From the NCBI GenBank assembly GCA_959599915.1, contig CAUGJE010000005.1, positions 62,001-126,000 of the forward strand: 64,000 bases of DNA, read 5' to 3'. Origin of the DNA: an uncultured Collinsella sp. Its GTDB lineage: Bacteria; Actinomycetota; Coriobacteriia; Coriobacteriales; Coriobacteriaceae. Shown one piece after another: positions 1-8,433 of this stretch (position 1 is its first letter; every line of letters begins with the position of its first letter). The notes under the pieces are model-generated. The model was not told where the DNA came from and searched no databases. It saw nothing but the letters and a program-made list of their open reading frames with translations. A program made the translations under genes and the position numbers.

Positions 1-694
1 GCACCGTGTAGGTGTCGTAGGCGGTGAGCCCGGCCGGGACCGTGGCAGAGAGGCGCCAGTACAGGTCGTCGGCGACCGTGGCGTCGGCGGCCTTCTGCCA
101 TGCGGCGGTGCTGTCCTCCAGCACATGCTTTTGGACCTTGGGGGTCGCCGCCTTGGGCTTGACGGTGACGGCGCTGCCGCCCACCAGCGCCATAATCGGC
201 GCGGTGCCGGCCTCGCCCTGGGCGATGGCGTCGTCGTCGGCGACGATGAGCCAGTAGCCACAGGGCAGCTTGGCCTCCGTACCCGCGTTAAGGGCCACGG
301 ACACGGCGCCAGAGTTCTGGAGGGAACGAGCGAGCCGTGCGCTCAGCGCGCTCGTAAGGCGGGAATCGGTGTTGAGCCACTCGGCAGCTTCCTGTGCGGT
401 GGTCTGGGAATTGGGCATGCCGGCGCTGTGCAACACAGGCAGCGCGGCGTCGCGCACGGCATCGCTTGCCCAGACAAGGTCGGTGGCGATCTTGGCGTCG
501 TTGTCGTCATCGACGACGTTGGCGTCAAAGATCTGGTAGGCGTCGTAGCAGCGCGCCACGGTGCCTGTCACCGTGATGGATCCGGTCGCGCTCGGCGCGG
601 CCTGCGCGGATGCGGGGAACACAACCGTGCAGGTGCCGATCAAGAGGGCGAGCAGCGCAAACAAGATCGGGAAGGAGCAAACTTTCTTATTCAC
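1..694 (-). CDS. Pilin-like sortase-substrate protein, partial
   Basis: The frame is open from a GTG at 694 to the window edge, so the C-terminus is missing. The start follows a GGGAGG ribosome site, and the first bases overlap the stop of the upstream adhesin gene by 8 bp, so the two are probably translationally coupled. Residues 1-32 form a signal peptide (charged start, hydrophobic core, cleavage after ASAQA). The mature part begins with a threonine-rich segment (GSITVTGTV), then a compact domain, then a proline/lysine linker PKVQKHVLED that resembles the pilin-type lysine region at the start of a second isopeptide domain. This layout is typical of SpaA/FctA-type pilus subunits exported by Sec and joined by sortases. 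Whether it is the backbone or an accessory subunit cannot be decided without the C-terminus; a sortase gene would be expected just beyond the edge. Confidence 0.75.
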   Translation of the reverse strand, partial: MNKKVCSFPILFALLALLIGTCTVVFPASAQAAPSATGSITVTGTVARCYDAYQIFDANVVDDDNDAKIATDLVWASDAVRDAALPVLHSAGMPNSQTTAQEAAEWLNTDSRLTSALSARLARSLQNSGAVSVALNAGTEAKLPCGYWLIVADDDAIAQGEAGTAPIMALVGGSAVTVKPKAATPKVQKHVLEDSTAAWQKAADATVADDLYWRLSATVPAGLTAYDTYTV

Positions 695-3600
695 GACGCT
701 CGCCTCCCTTCGCATTCGCCTTGCGACGAATGTGCATCCAGGCCGCAGCAGCGCAAAGCGCCGCCGCGCCGGCAAGGTACGTCAGAGTGACGCCCGACAT
801 ACCAGAAAGGGGCAAAGATGTGGAGTAGGTGTTGGTGAAGGTGGGGGTAGTGTCGGGAAACTCGTGGTCCTTATTATCGGTGTCTTTCCACGTACCGCCG
901 GGGTCAACGGTTCCCTTCCTGTAGGTCACCGCACAGTCGATTCCTCCTTGGGTGTTATCCTTTGCCACAACCTTGAACCTATAGACCGACTGATCAAACT
1001 TGTAATGCGGATAGGTCGAGCTTTCGTACTTCTCGCGCACATAGTACGTGAAGGTCTTGGAACCATTGTTAAGGTCCGTGAGCTTATATGTCTTCGACTT
1101 GAAATCGACCGTGCTCGTCGCATTACCGTTTTTTTCAGTTTTGACATTCGCAGGATCAGGATTAATTGTTACCGTTTCCGGTTTGGTGAAGTTCGGGTCG
1201 TCCTCGTTCGCGAGTTCGAATGTGAACGCCTTCATCTCGCCACCATCAACCTTCTTGGTCACCTGAGGCGTCCAAGAGCCCTTGGGTTTGTATGCATTAG
1301 TAAAGGTCTTGTCGGTGTTGCCATCGGTGATCTTAATGGAGACATCGCTACCGTTGTTCGGAGTAAACGTTTTCGCCTCATTATTTTTGAGATTAGTAAC
1401 CCTTACATTCGTAACTAAATAGTAGATGTAATCAATATCCAGCACCGGCCGCTCTTCGGTTGTAGTTGTAAGCTCAATCTTGTAGATGGTCTGGTCGTAG
1501 TCCACGCCAGGGACGCGATCCGCAACGTTGCCGGGGTCCTCAACGAGGTAGTAGACGTTCGTTCCAGCGGAGTGGACCCTGCCCAAATCAAAGACAAAGT
1601 TACCTTCAGCGTCGTTCGTGGCCCCATCGTCATCGCCAACTATTGAACAGCCATTGAGCTGCAATTTGCCATCATCATTATTATTAAAGCTAGGGACACC
1701 ACCGCTCTCGCCCGGCTCCAAGAGTTGGAACCTGAATTTTCCCGCATCATCCGCAGTAAGCGCGCGGCCTTCCAGTGCCTTAGTGCCGTTGAGCTTCATC
1801 TTGGGATACACGTTCACCTGCGTGGTGGAGCCAGCGATTACGTCGCCGTTGGTCATGACTCCGCCTCCGTGGATGTTGGAGCGGTTGCCCGTGATGAAGA
1901 GGGACGCAGCCGCAGTAGCAGCATCCTTATCATACTGAATCGGCTCAGATTTAAGGCCAATCATGTACTTAGCTTGGGCGCCCTCGTACTTGCCGATAGA
2001 CGTTGGTGTTTTGTCGATCGTGCCCGACCAATTGGCAGCTCCACCACCAAGCATCTGTCCCGTTACGGCAGCGATATACGGCAGCGATTCAGCGTTAGCA
2101 CTATCGCGAATAAGAAAAAGATCCTGGTGACCGGCTTTTTTAAAGTCTTCAGTTATTTCGCCGCCTTCGTGGTTAGGGCGCCAATCCGCGTCATCGTTCT
2201 TGTCGTGGGTGCCGCCCGATCGGTTATAACCACTACCGTCAGGTTTACCGTCATAATTACCGAAAATCGTGATGCCATTGGTATCGGTAATGGCAGTCTT
2301 ACCAGTCGGGCAAGCGGCAAACCCGCCGCCAAAGCCACTGGCATGATTGTTGGTAATCAGCGCGTTATATATATTGAGGCTCGCCGGCTGAACGTTGTTG
2401 TCGCTGCTGCCCTGGACGAATACGCCACCGCCGCCCCAGTCGTTGGTGGTATTGGTCGTATTGTTAGTGATGTAGGCTTTCTTGCCGCTCACATTAAATT
2501 CGCCAACTGTAGGCGCAGCGATACGGATGCCGCCACCCTCTGAGTTTTGCGCCACATTGCTGGCGATGATTCCACCATAAAACGCAAACCCGGAAAGAGG
2601 TTTATTCCAAGCGCCAGCATAAACGCCGCCGCCAGCCTCGGCAGAGTAGTTGCCCGTGATGTAGCCGCCGCTAATAACCAGACCGCCTTTTTTCTGTCCC
2701 TGATTGTGGCTAAAGGCAGCAATGCCGCCACCACCGTGACAACCGTTACCTTTGTGTCCTTCATCGGTATAGAACTGATATTTGTTGTTAGTAATGTAAC
2801 CATTCGTAATGGTCACCATAGAGTCCTCAGCACAAATTCCCGCGCCATAACCGACTTCATTATCATTTGTACCGTTACCGGAGATAATACCGCCAACCAT
2901 GTTTACCGTAGAATTCAGGGCATAAACGCCGCCGCCACTGGGGGCATAGTTACCAGCGATTACGCCGTCAGAGATGTCAAGAGTTGAGTTCTCGACAGAA
3001 ATACCCGCACCAGCGGCGCCCTCCGGACAATATCCGCCGCAGACATACCCGCCGTCCACGCTGATGGCCGAACTGCCCGCTGCGTACACCAAATTTTTGA
3101 CACAGTTGTTTTTATCCTGCGTAATCATGCCGCTCTCAAGATTGAGGTGGCCACCGCTATTGATTACGATGAGCCTCAAGTCCTTTGAGCCTGAGCACGC
3201 CACGATGGCACCCTTGACATGAGCCTTATACGCCTTAAGAGTCTCGGTTGTACGGGTTCCGCTTGCGACCGATTCGGTTACGTAGTAGGTAAGGCCAGTC
3301 GGAATGCCATTGGAAGTATCGTATTCCATTAAAGCGAGATTGCCGCATTTATTTGTTTGAGAAGTCGTAGTCTCTGTCGCGGCAACTTGCTGACCGTCCT
3401 TGACAGTCAACGTTGCGCCGCCGGTTATGTTGAATAGGGGCTGGCTCTGACTTGTATACTTAATTTTGCAGCCATTTAAATCCAGCGTGATATTGCTGCC
3501 GTCCTTGTTAAGCGCGATTGTCTCGCCGGTCTCGACATCATTCATAAGCTTGAAGCTAGCAACACCGCTTGCATTTGCCAGTTTTTTCAAGTCGTCAGCT

Positions 3601-4007
3601 GTTCGTATTTCAGTGGATGCCGTTTTAGTCTGCCCGCCTTCCGCAGCCAGCATTACGGCATTGCCATCCGACAACTCGCCATCTTCGGCCTGCAGCTTAC
3701 CTTCAGGCTGACCCTGCTCAACACCATTTGAAGGGTCGGCTTCGTCGCCCGCAGCATCGTCACTATTCTGGTTTTCGGTATCCCCGTTGTTGGTGTTGCC
3801 TACATCAGTAGACTCACTTGAGGAACCCCCCCCCATCACAGTTTCCTCGGTAGAAACCGTCTGGGCATCGTTGGCAATGGCCTGCGAGATCGGAGGCATG
3901 ACGAGCGACAGTACCAGGCTCAAAACGGAGGCTCCGCACAAAACGCCTGCCAGCACACGGCGCGTCGCTTTATTACTCTGCTTAGATTTATCCGAATTCG
4001 CTTTCAT
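687..4007 (-). CDS. Large LPXTG-like cell-wall-anchored adhesin
   Basis: The 1106-residue product has a signal peptide (residues 1-46, ending SQAIA), an acidic low-complexity stalk (about 50-130) and a long glycine-rich region (about 160-715) of degenerate repeats such as ISGGYITGNYSAEAGGGVYA, which look like a right-handed parallel beta-helix. Two FctA/Spy0128-type pilin domains follow (about 735-905 and 912-1060), the first opening with KLNGTKALEGRAL. The C-terminus has a sorting signal: LPLSG at 1065-1069, a hydrophobic helix and an RRK tail. Serine replaces threonine in the LPXTG motif. A run of nine G bases encodes the end of Met58 and Gly59-61. The start has a GGGGAGGAG ribosome site. 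It is probably the tip adhesin of a pilus operon with the overlapping downstream pilin gene. The ligand is unknown; many gut adhesins of this build bind glycans or host matrix, but nothing here shows that. Confidence 0.85.
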   Translation of the reverse strand: MKANSDKSKQSNKATRRVLAGVLCGASVLSLVLSLVMPPISQAIANDAQTVSTEETVMGGGSSSESTDVGNTNNGDTENQNSDDAAGDEADPSNGVEQGQPEGKLQAEDGELSDGNAVMLAAEGGQTKTASTEIRTADDLKKLANASGVASFKLMNDVETGETIALNKDGSNITLDLNGCKIKYTSQSQPLFNITGGATLTVKDGQQVAATETTTSQTNKCGNLALMEYDTSNGIPTGLTYYVTESVASGTRTTETLKAYKAHVKGAIVACSGSKDLRLIVINSGGHLNLESGMITQDKNNCVKNLVYAAGSSAISVDGGYVCGGYCPEGAAGAGISVENSTLDISDGVIAGNYAPSGGGVYALNSTVNMVGGIISGNGTNDNEVGYGAGICAEDSMVTITNGYITNNKYQFYTDEGHKGNGCHGGGGIAAFSHNQGQKKGGLVISGGYITGNYSAEAGGGVYAGAWNKPLSGFAFYGGIIASNVAQNSEGGGIRIAAPTVGEFNVSGKKAYITNNTTNTTNDWGGGGVFVQGSSDNNVQPASLNIYNALITNNHASGFGGGFAACPTGKTAITDTNGITIFGNYDGKPDGSGYNRSGGTHDKNDDADWRPNHEGGEITEDFKKAGHQDLFLIRDSANAESLPYIAAVTGQMLGGGAANWSGTIDKTPTSIGKYEGAQAKYMIGLKSEPIQYDKDAATAAASLFITGNRSNIHGGGVMTNGDVIAGSTTQVNVYPKMKLNGTKALEGRALTADDAGKFRFQLLEPGESGGVPSFNNNDDGKLQLNGCSIVGDDDGATNDAEGNFVFDLGRVHSAGTNVYYLVEDPGNVADRVPGVDYDQTIYKIELTTTTEERPVLDIDYIYYLVTNVRVTNLKNNEAKTFTPNNGSDVSIKITDGNTDKTFTNAYKPKGSWTPQVTKKVDGGEMKAFTFELANEDDPNFTKPETVTINPDPANVKTEKNGNATSTVDFKSKTYKLTDLNNGSKTFTYYVREKYESSTYPHYKFDQSVYRFKVVAKDNTQGGIDCAVTYRKGTVDPGGTWKDTDNKDHEFPDTTPTFTNTYSTSLPLSGMSGVTLTYLAGAAALCAAAAWMHIRRKANAKGGERRE

Positions 4008-4463
4008 CGATGTCTCCTCCCCAAGAGACCGCGATCTTGCTCTTTCACCATCAAACTTGGGCGCGCAACCTATAATTGCTCGCGCTCGATATGCATATTA
4101 TTACTCTTTGTTTAAACAACTCAAGCCTAACAATGTCAGTTTTGCTTTACGTTGCCTTAACTTCTTGACAATTATTCAAACTATGCATTGTTTTTCGAGG
4201 GTTAAATTTCGGAAAGACGCTGGTAAACTCGTTAGCAAATCTAGATAAATGACACTTTATCATTGTTTGTACAACACTTTGTTTTAACCCGCTCAATCTG
4301 TGAACGGTCAAAATTGCGCCGTGAATGGCAGTATATCTACCTGGAAATATTAGTTATGAGCTAATTGGTCAATTACTGCACAACTAGCGTGTGCCGATAT
4401 GTTCATACATCGACACTTGAATGGCATCGCATGTTACCGGCCGCAAATCTCCTCGCTACAAAA
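4008..4463. other. AT-rich spacer upstream of the adhesin operon
   Basis: This spacer is clearly richer in A+T than its surroundings, with no convincing reading frame. It contains the leader and probable promoter of the adhesin operon. Low G+C next to a surface-protein gene is compatible with regulation by a nucleoid protein or with acquisition of the operon, but neither is shown. Confidence 0.5.
4095..4124 (-). promoter_or_regulatory. Candidate promoter of the adhesin operon
   Basis: On the minus strand TTGAGT (4124-4119) is followed after 18 bases by TAATAT (4100-4095), a reasonable sigma-70-type pair about 90 bases upstream of the adhesin start. The call rests on motif and spacing only. 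Confidence 0.35.
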
Positions 4464-4495
4464 AAGCGTCCCAACAATCGACTGTTGGGACGCTT
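4464..4495. repeat. Perfect 13-bp hairpin downstream of the HAD gene
   Basis: AAGCGTCCCAACA and its exact complement are separated by ATCGAC. The stem shares the CGTCCCAACA core with the palindrome at 9621-9687, so it may be a short relative of that family. It lies 3' of the HAD phosphatase gene and could help end its transcript, but lacks a clean T-run on that strand. Confidence 0.6.
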
Positions 4496-4501
4496 GGAAA
4501 A

Positions 4502-4535
4502 CCACCACAAAGGCGCTCTGCCCTCTTTGTGGCTG
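4502..4535. repeat. CCACCACAAAGG hairpin, copy 1 (diverged)
   Basis: CCACCACAAAGG is followed by CTCTTTGTGG, so the stem is imperfect. It is the most diverged of four copies (others at 5463, 7034 and 16916) and lies just 3' of the HAD phosphatase stop codon. Confidence 0.6.
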
Positions 4536-4545
4536 CCCCCCGGCG

Positions 4546-5367
4546 CTACAGCAGATGTTCCTCGATAAAGATCGCGATGCCGTCCTCGTCGTTGCTCGCG
4601 GTTACAAAGTCCGCGGCGGTACGGGTGGCGTCGCTGCCGTTTGCCATAGCCACGCCCACGCCGGCGTCGGCCACCATGCAGGTGTCGTTGTCCGCATCGC
4701 CAAACACGCAGATGTCCTGGAGCTCCATATCGTTGAGCTCCGCCACGCGCCCAAGGCCGCGCGTCTTGGACACGCGCGGATCCATGAACTCGTAGAGCCG
4801 CTGCGTGGTCTGCAGGGCCGCCGCCTTAACAGTGTTATCTGCAAACGTCGACGCCCGTTCAATCACCCGCGGCATCACCTCGGGCGCCATGGTAAACATC
4901 ACCTTGGGCTGCGGCTCGCGCAAGAACTCGGCAAAATCGACCACCTGGTAGGGCACGCCGTCGACGCGCGACAGGTGCTCGACGCACGCGTTGCTCTCGG
5001 GCACGTAGAACACGCCGTCTCGGGGGCAGACGGGTGTTGCCGGAAGGTCCGCCATGTGCTTGCAGATGCGCGCGATGGTCTCGCCCGGCAGCGGATAGCT
5101 CAGCTCGTTGATGTCGTGCGCGCGGTCGATGACCTCGGCGCCACCGCAGCCCACCAGCACGTCCACCAGGCCTTCGATGCCCCAGAGCTCGTACATGGCC
5201 TCGGTCGCGTGGGCGTCGCGCCCGGTGCACAGGCCAAAGAGCACGCCGCGCTCGCGCAGGGCGCGGATCGCCGCCACGGTGCGCGGGGACACCGTGTGCT
5301 GGCTCGTGAGCAGCGTACCGTCGATATCGCAGAACACGGCTTTGATGTGGCTGAAGGTGGTGTCCAT
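4546..5367 (-). CDS. Cof-type HAD-superfamily hydrolase
   Basis: This 273-residue protein belongs to the haloacid dehalogenase superfamily, Cof subfamily, which are cytosolic phosphatases of sugar phosphates, nucleotides or flavin mononucleotide. Motif I is FCDIDGTLL with the nucleophile and acid Asp14 and Asp16; motif II is LCTGRD near residue 48; motif IV is FGDADNDTCMVADAG near residue 220. The large central part is the C2-type cap that sets substrate choice. I chose the ATG at 5367, preceded by AGAAAGG, rather than the longer frame, because the family normally begins a few residues before the DxD motif and the upstream extension would run into an intergenic hairpin. It appears to be a single-gene unit. 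The substrate cannot be predicted from the sequence. Confidence 0.85.
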   Translation of the reverse strand: MDTTFSHIKAVFCDIDGTLLTSQHTVSPRTVAAIRALRERGVLFGLCTGRDAHATEAMYELWGIEGLVDVLVGCGGAEVIDRAHDINELSYPLPGETIARICKHMADLPATPVCPRDGVFYVPESNACVEHLSRVDGVPYQVVDFAEFLREPQPKVMFTMAPEVMPRVIERASTFADNTVKAAALQTTQRLYEFMDPRVSKTRGLGRVAELNDMELQDICVFGDADNDTCMVADAGVGVAMANGSDATRTAADFVTASNDEDGIAIFIEEHLL

Positions 5368-5462
5368 GGGAGCCTTTCTGAGTTGTGCGGCGGTGCTGGA
5401 TGAGGTCAGAAATGGTGTACATGGTATACCAAGGCGCAGGCGCGGCCTGTCAAAGCAAAAAC

Positions 5463-5493
5463 CACCACAAAGGCGCCTGGCCCCTTTGTGGTG
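5463..5493. repeat. CCACCACAAAGG hairpin, copy 2
   Basis: An 11-bp perfect stem (CACCACAAAGG with CCTTTGTGGTG) has a 9-base loop. Together with its left flank (CAAAGCAAAAAC) it is almost identical to copy 3 at 7034-7066, so the two are dispersed copies of one element. Confidence 0.75.
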
Positions 5494-5512
5494 ATCGCGG
5501 CGTCTACGGGCC

Positions 5513-5577
5513 AAACCATCACAACATTCGACGTTTTTCGGCAGAATCGCGATTTTTACCGAATGTTGTGATGGTTT
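5513..5577 (-). repeat. CAACATT palindrome, copy 1
   Basis: Two perfect 18-nt arms (5513-5530 and 5560-5577) enclose a 29-base loop. On the minus strand the loop and 3' arm match copies at 9621 and 10862 (shared CGAAAAACGTC), so the element has an orientation. It begins one base beyond the MFS stop codon. Confidence 0.8.
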
Positions 5578-5578
5578 C

Positions 5579-6859
5579 TTACTGCTTTACGGCACGTTCC
5601 AAGTGATTGCGTCCAAACAGCAGCAGTGCCGCGGGAACCGCCGTCACGACCATGCCTGCCCCCACGAGTGTCCGTTGTACGCCAAATGTTGCCGCCAGCC
5701 ACGGGGCAATCGCCAGAGGGGCCACACCAGCGAACATATTGCCAAAGCCCATGACCGAATTGACGCGACCAAGCTGCTCGAGCGGAGCCGTCGTCTGCAC
5801 AATGGTGTTGTGGAGCGGGTTGACGACACCCCAAGCTATACCCAGGGCGATCTGGCCGACAAGGGCCACGCCCACGTACGGTGTCCCCACATAGAGCAGA
5901 CTTCCCAGGCCCACGGACATAAGCGCCACGAGCAGCGTTTTAAGGTTGACCAGGTGCGGCGGCAAGCGGAGCGCGAGCACGGCACCCAGCACCGCGCCGA
6001 CACCGCAGGCAGACGAGAGCCAGCCCATCCACTCAACGCCAACGTGCAGAACATCGCGATAGAAAAACGACTCGAGCGGATCGAAGGCACCGTAGCCAAA
6101 GTTCGAAAGAAAAATGATGCAGAAAAGTAGCGCGAGGACGCTGTTGGTGAAGACCGTCTTGATGCTGGCTGCGAAGGTGGCGCGGGCGGGCGTGCTAGGG
6201 TTGGAGCTTCGTCCCGCACGCTCCCCTTCCTCTGTCGAATCGGTATCCGCATGCCCGACGATATGGCTGGTCTGCGGCCTAAAGCCCCAACCGACGACGA
6301 ACGCCAGCACGGTAAAGAGCATCATAAGCACGAACACCGCGCGCGACGACGCAGCCGCCGCGACAAAGCCGCCCAGCGTGGGGCCAACGATGATACTCAC
6401 GTTTGAAAACATGGCGATGGCGGAGTTGATGTCTTTGAGCTCGACAGGATCGTCGGTGAGGTAGGCCGGATAGGACGTGGCGATGGGCTGGGCGAATCCC
6501 ATCGTAAAGCCCAGAAACACCGCGCCGAGCAGGACGACGCCGGTCGCGCTACCAAAGGCGATGATTGCCGCGCCAGTTGCAAGAGCGCCGATGATGCTCA
6601 GCAAGAAATGGCGGCGCGGACCCCAGGCGTCGAACGCCGCGCCGCCCGCAAAGGACCCCAGGATCACAAATACATTCATAAACAGGACGGCCAGCGATGT
6701 CGCCACGACTGAGGCATCGTCTGCATAGGTGAGCGTTCCGATGACGCCGATAAAGTAGCTGGTCTGAAAACCGGTGTAGATGAGGAAGCGCATTGCCACC
6801 AGGCGCTTGGCCTGCACGGACAGCGACGATTGAGGCTTTGAGAAAAGAGATGCGAGCAT
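5579..6859 (-). CDS. MFS transporter
   Basis: A 426-residue integral membrane protein with twelve predicted hydrophobic helices and a polar central loop (about residues 195-230, rich in Thr, Ser and Glu) between the two six-helix halves, as in major facilitator superfamily exporters. The first helix is GFQTSYFIGVIGTLTYADD, and the loop between helices 2 and 3 reads FDAWGPRRHFL, a form of the MFS GxxxDRxGRR motif. I chose the ATG at 6859 because AAGGAG lies six bases upstream; longer starts have no ribosome site. It resembles drug or metabolite exporters of the MFS_1/MFS_3 type. The substrate is unknown. It stands alone, between a HAD hydrolase and the molybdenum cofactor genes. Confidence 0.8.
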   Translation of the reverse strand: MLASLFSKPQSSLSVQAKRLVAMRFLIYTGFQTSYFIGVIGTLTYADDASVVATSLAVLFMNVFVILGSFAGGAAFDAWGPRRHFLLSIIGALATGAAIIAFGSATGVVLLGAVFLGFTMGFAQPIATSYPAYLTDDPVELKDINSAIAMFSNVSIIVGPTLGGFVAAAASSRAVFVLMMLFTVLAFVVGWGFRPQTSHIVGHADTDSTEEGERAGRSSNPSTPARATFAASIKTVFTNSVLALLFCIIFLSNFGYGAFDPLESFFYRDVLHVGVEWMGWLSSACGVGAVLGAVLALRLPPHLVNLKTLLVALMSVGLGSLLYVGTPYVGVALVGQIALGIAWGVVNPLHNTIVQTTAPLEQLGRVNSVMGFGNMFAGVAPLAIAPWLAATFGVQRTLVGAGMVVTAVPAALLLFGRNHLERAVKQ

Positions 6860-7033
6860 GGAGACTCCTTGTTTCATACGAATACGGGCGGTGGGCATTC
6901 GCCACCGTCTGTCAAATCAATCTATCCGCATGAAACGTTAAGGACACATCAAGCCCCTTTTCTCCGTTTTTCGCCCGTCATGAACTACTTGGTAGATTGT
7001 AAGGCATGTCCCACACATCTACCAAAGCAAAAA

Positions 7034-7066
7034 CCACCACAAAGGCGCCTGGCCCCTTTGTGGTGG
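7034..7066. repeat. CCACCACAAAGG hairpin, copy 3
   Basis: A perfect 12-bp stem (CCACCACAAAGG with CCTTTGTGGTGG) with loop CGCCTGGCC. Near-identical to copy 2, including the preceding CAAAGCAAAAA. It lies between the MFS start and the end of the moaC-mobB gene. Confidence 0.8.
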
Positions 7067-7080
7067 AAATGACGTTTGCC

Positions 7081-7127
7081 CAGATAAAACCTGCCAAAAT
7101 AAACCTGTCCCTTTTTGGCAGGTTTTA
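7081..7127 (-). repeat. CTGCCAAAA hairpin, copy 1, supplying the moaC-mobB stop
   Basis: Read on the minus strand this 47-base block contains CCTGCCAAAA, then GGGACAGG, then TTTTGGCAGG, a 10-bp stem. Its reverse complement matches 25533-25579 with few differences. One end supplies the TAA of the moaC-mobB fusion, so the element may have been inserted at, or selected at, the gene's 3' end. Confidence 0.65.
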
Positions 7128-8429
7128 GGCCAGGTGATCTTGGATAAGATCGCAGATGGCTCGGGCGTCGTTGATGTTGATGGCCCGGGTCGCAAAGCCG
7201 GCGTCGAAGGCCTGACGCGCCAGAGCCTCGTTGCAGGCGAGTGCCAGCGTGCGGCCGTCGACCAGGTCGAGTGAGCTCTTGCCGCGCAGACGGTCGACAC
7301 CGGAGCGCGCGACCACGATGTTGTCGAAGCCCTCGGTCTTGTAGCCCTCAATGATCACCACGTCGACATCGTTGTAGCGCGACAGCAGCTCGCGCGCGGG
7401 CATCTCGTCCTCCTCGCGCGTGTCGGCGTACTCCGCCCAGCGCGTGGCGCAGATGAGGCCCACGTGCTTGGATCCGGCCTGGTGATGGCGCCACGTATCC
7501 TTAGCGGGCACGTCGATATCAAAGCCGTGATGACCATGATGCTTGAGCGAACCCACGCGCAGGCCGCGGCGGGTGAGCTCGGCGATAACCTTCTCGACGA
7601 GCGTGGTCTTGCCCGAGTTTTGGTAGCCGATAAACGCGATCGCGGGGACGGCCGGTGTCGGAGCTGCGGGTGCGACGGCGACGGGTGCGCTCGCGGGCGC
7701 GGCACCGTCAGCAGCCACGGACTCAACAGCAGCGGCCTGGCGCTCGGCGCGGTCCCATATGCCCGAGCGGCCGCCCTCCTTGTGCAGCAGGCGAACGTCG
7801 ACGATCTCCATGCCGCGATCGACCGCCTTGCACATGTCATAGATGGTCAGGCACGCAGCACTCGCTCCAGTCAGAGCCTCCATCTCGATGCCAGTCTTAC
7901 CCGTCACGCCCGCCGTGACCAGCACGTGAAAGCCAACCTGTCCGTCCGCGCGTGCCGGTGCCCAGCCCTCGGGCACGTCCTCGGCCGACGTCCCCACCGG
8001 AGCGATGGGCGCAATATCGCACTTACTCTTGGTAATGAGCAGCGGATGGCACATGGGGATGATGTCGCTCGTGCGTTTGATGGCCATGATGCCCGCCACG
8101 CGCGCGCAGGCAAGCACGTCGCCTTTTTTGGCGCGGTCCTGCAGCACCATGGCCTGTGTCTCGGGGTGCATGAGGATGGTGCCCTCGGCGATGGCGATGC
8201 GATGGGTCTCGACCTTGTCGGACACGTCGACCATGCGTACCTCGCCCTTGGCGTCCACGTGCGTCAGCTCGTCGCGACGGGCGTCACGGGCGGGCTCGGT
8301 GGCAGCGCTGGAAGTCGGCTGCGCGGACGCGTCGGCGTTGCCAGCATTCGCCGCAGCCGTGACTTTGTGGGCAGACATCGCGGCCCTGCGAGCGGCCTTG
8401 GTGGCATCGGCGTACCTGCTCTTGGCCAT
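7125..8429 (-). CDS. MoaC-MobB fusion, molybdenum cofactor biosynthesis
   Basis: The 434-residue product joins two enzymes. Residues about 55-220 are MoaC, which converts the cyclic intermediate made by MoaA to cyclic pyranopterin monophosphate; the family signatures MCHPLLITK (126-134) and GKTGIEMEALTG (177-188) are present. After an Ala/Pro-rich linker (about 228-262), residues 263-434 form a MobB GTPase domain with P-loop GYQNSGKTT (268-276), the histidine-rich LKHHGHHGFD (295-304) and the MobB sequence IIEGYK (359-364). MobB normally assists MobA in attaching GMP to molybdopterin. The ATG at 8429 has a GGAGG site and begins 4 bases after the moaA stop, so the genes are co-transcribed. The two are separate proteins in most bacteria. 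Confidence 0.88.
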   Translation of the reverse strand: MAKSRYADATKAARRAAMSAHKVTAAANAGNADASAQPTSSAATEPARDARRDELTHVDAKGEVRMVDVSDKVETHRIAIAEGTILMHPETQAMVLQDRAKKGDVLACARVAGIMAIKRTSDIIPMCHPLLITKSKCDIAPIAPVGTSAEDVPEGWAPARADGQVGFHVLVTAGVTGKTGIEMEALTGASAACLTIYDMCKAVDRGMEIVDVRLLHKEGGRSGIWDRAERQAAAVESVAADGAAPASAPVAVAPAAPTPAVPAIAFIGYQNSGKTTLVEKVIAELTRRGLRVGSLKHHGHHGFDIDVPAKDTWRHHQAGSKHVGLICATRWAEYADTREEDEMPARELLSRYNDVDVVIIEGYKTEGFDNIVVARSGVDRLRGKSSLDLVDGRTLALACNEALARQAFDAGFATRAININDARAICDLIQDHLA

Positions 8430-8433
8430 ATGA

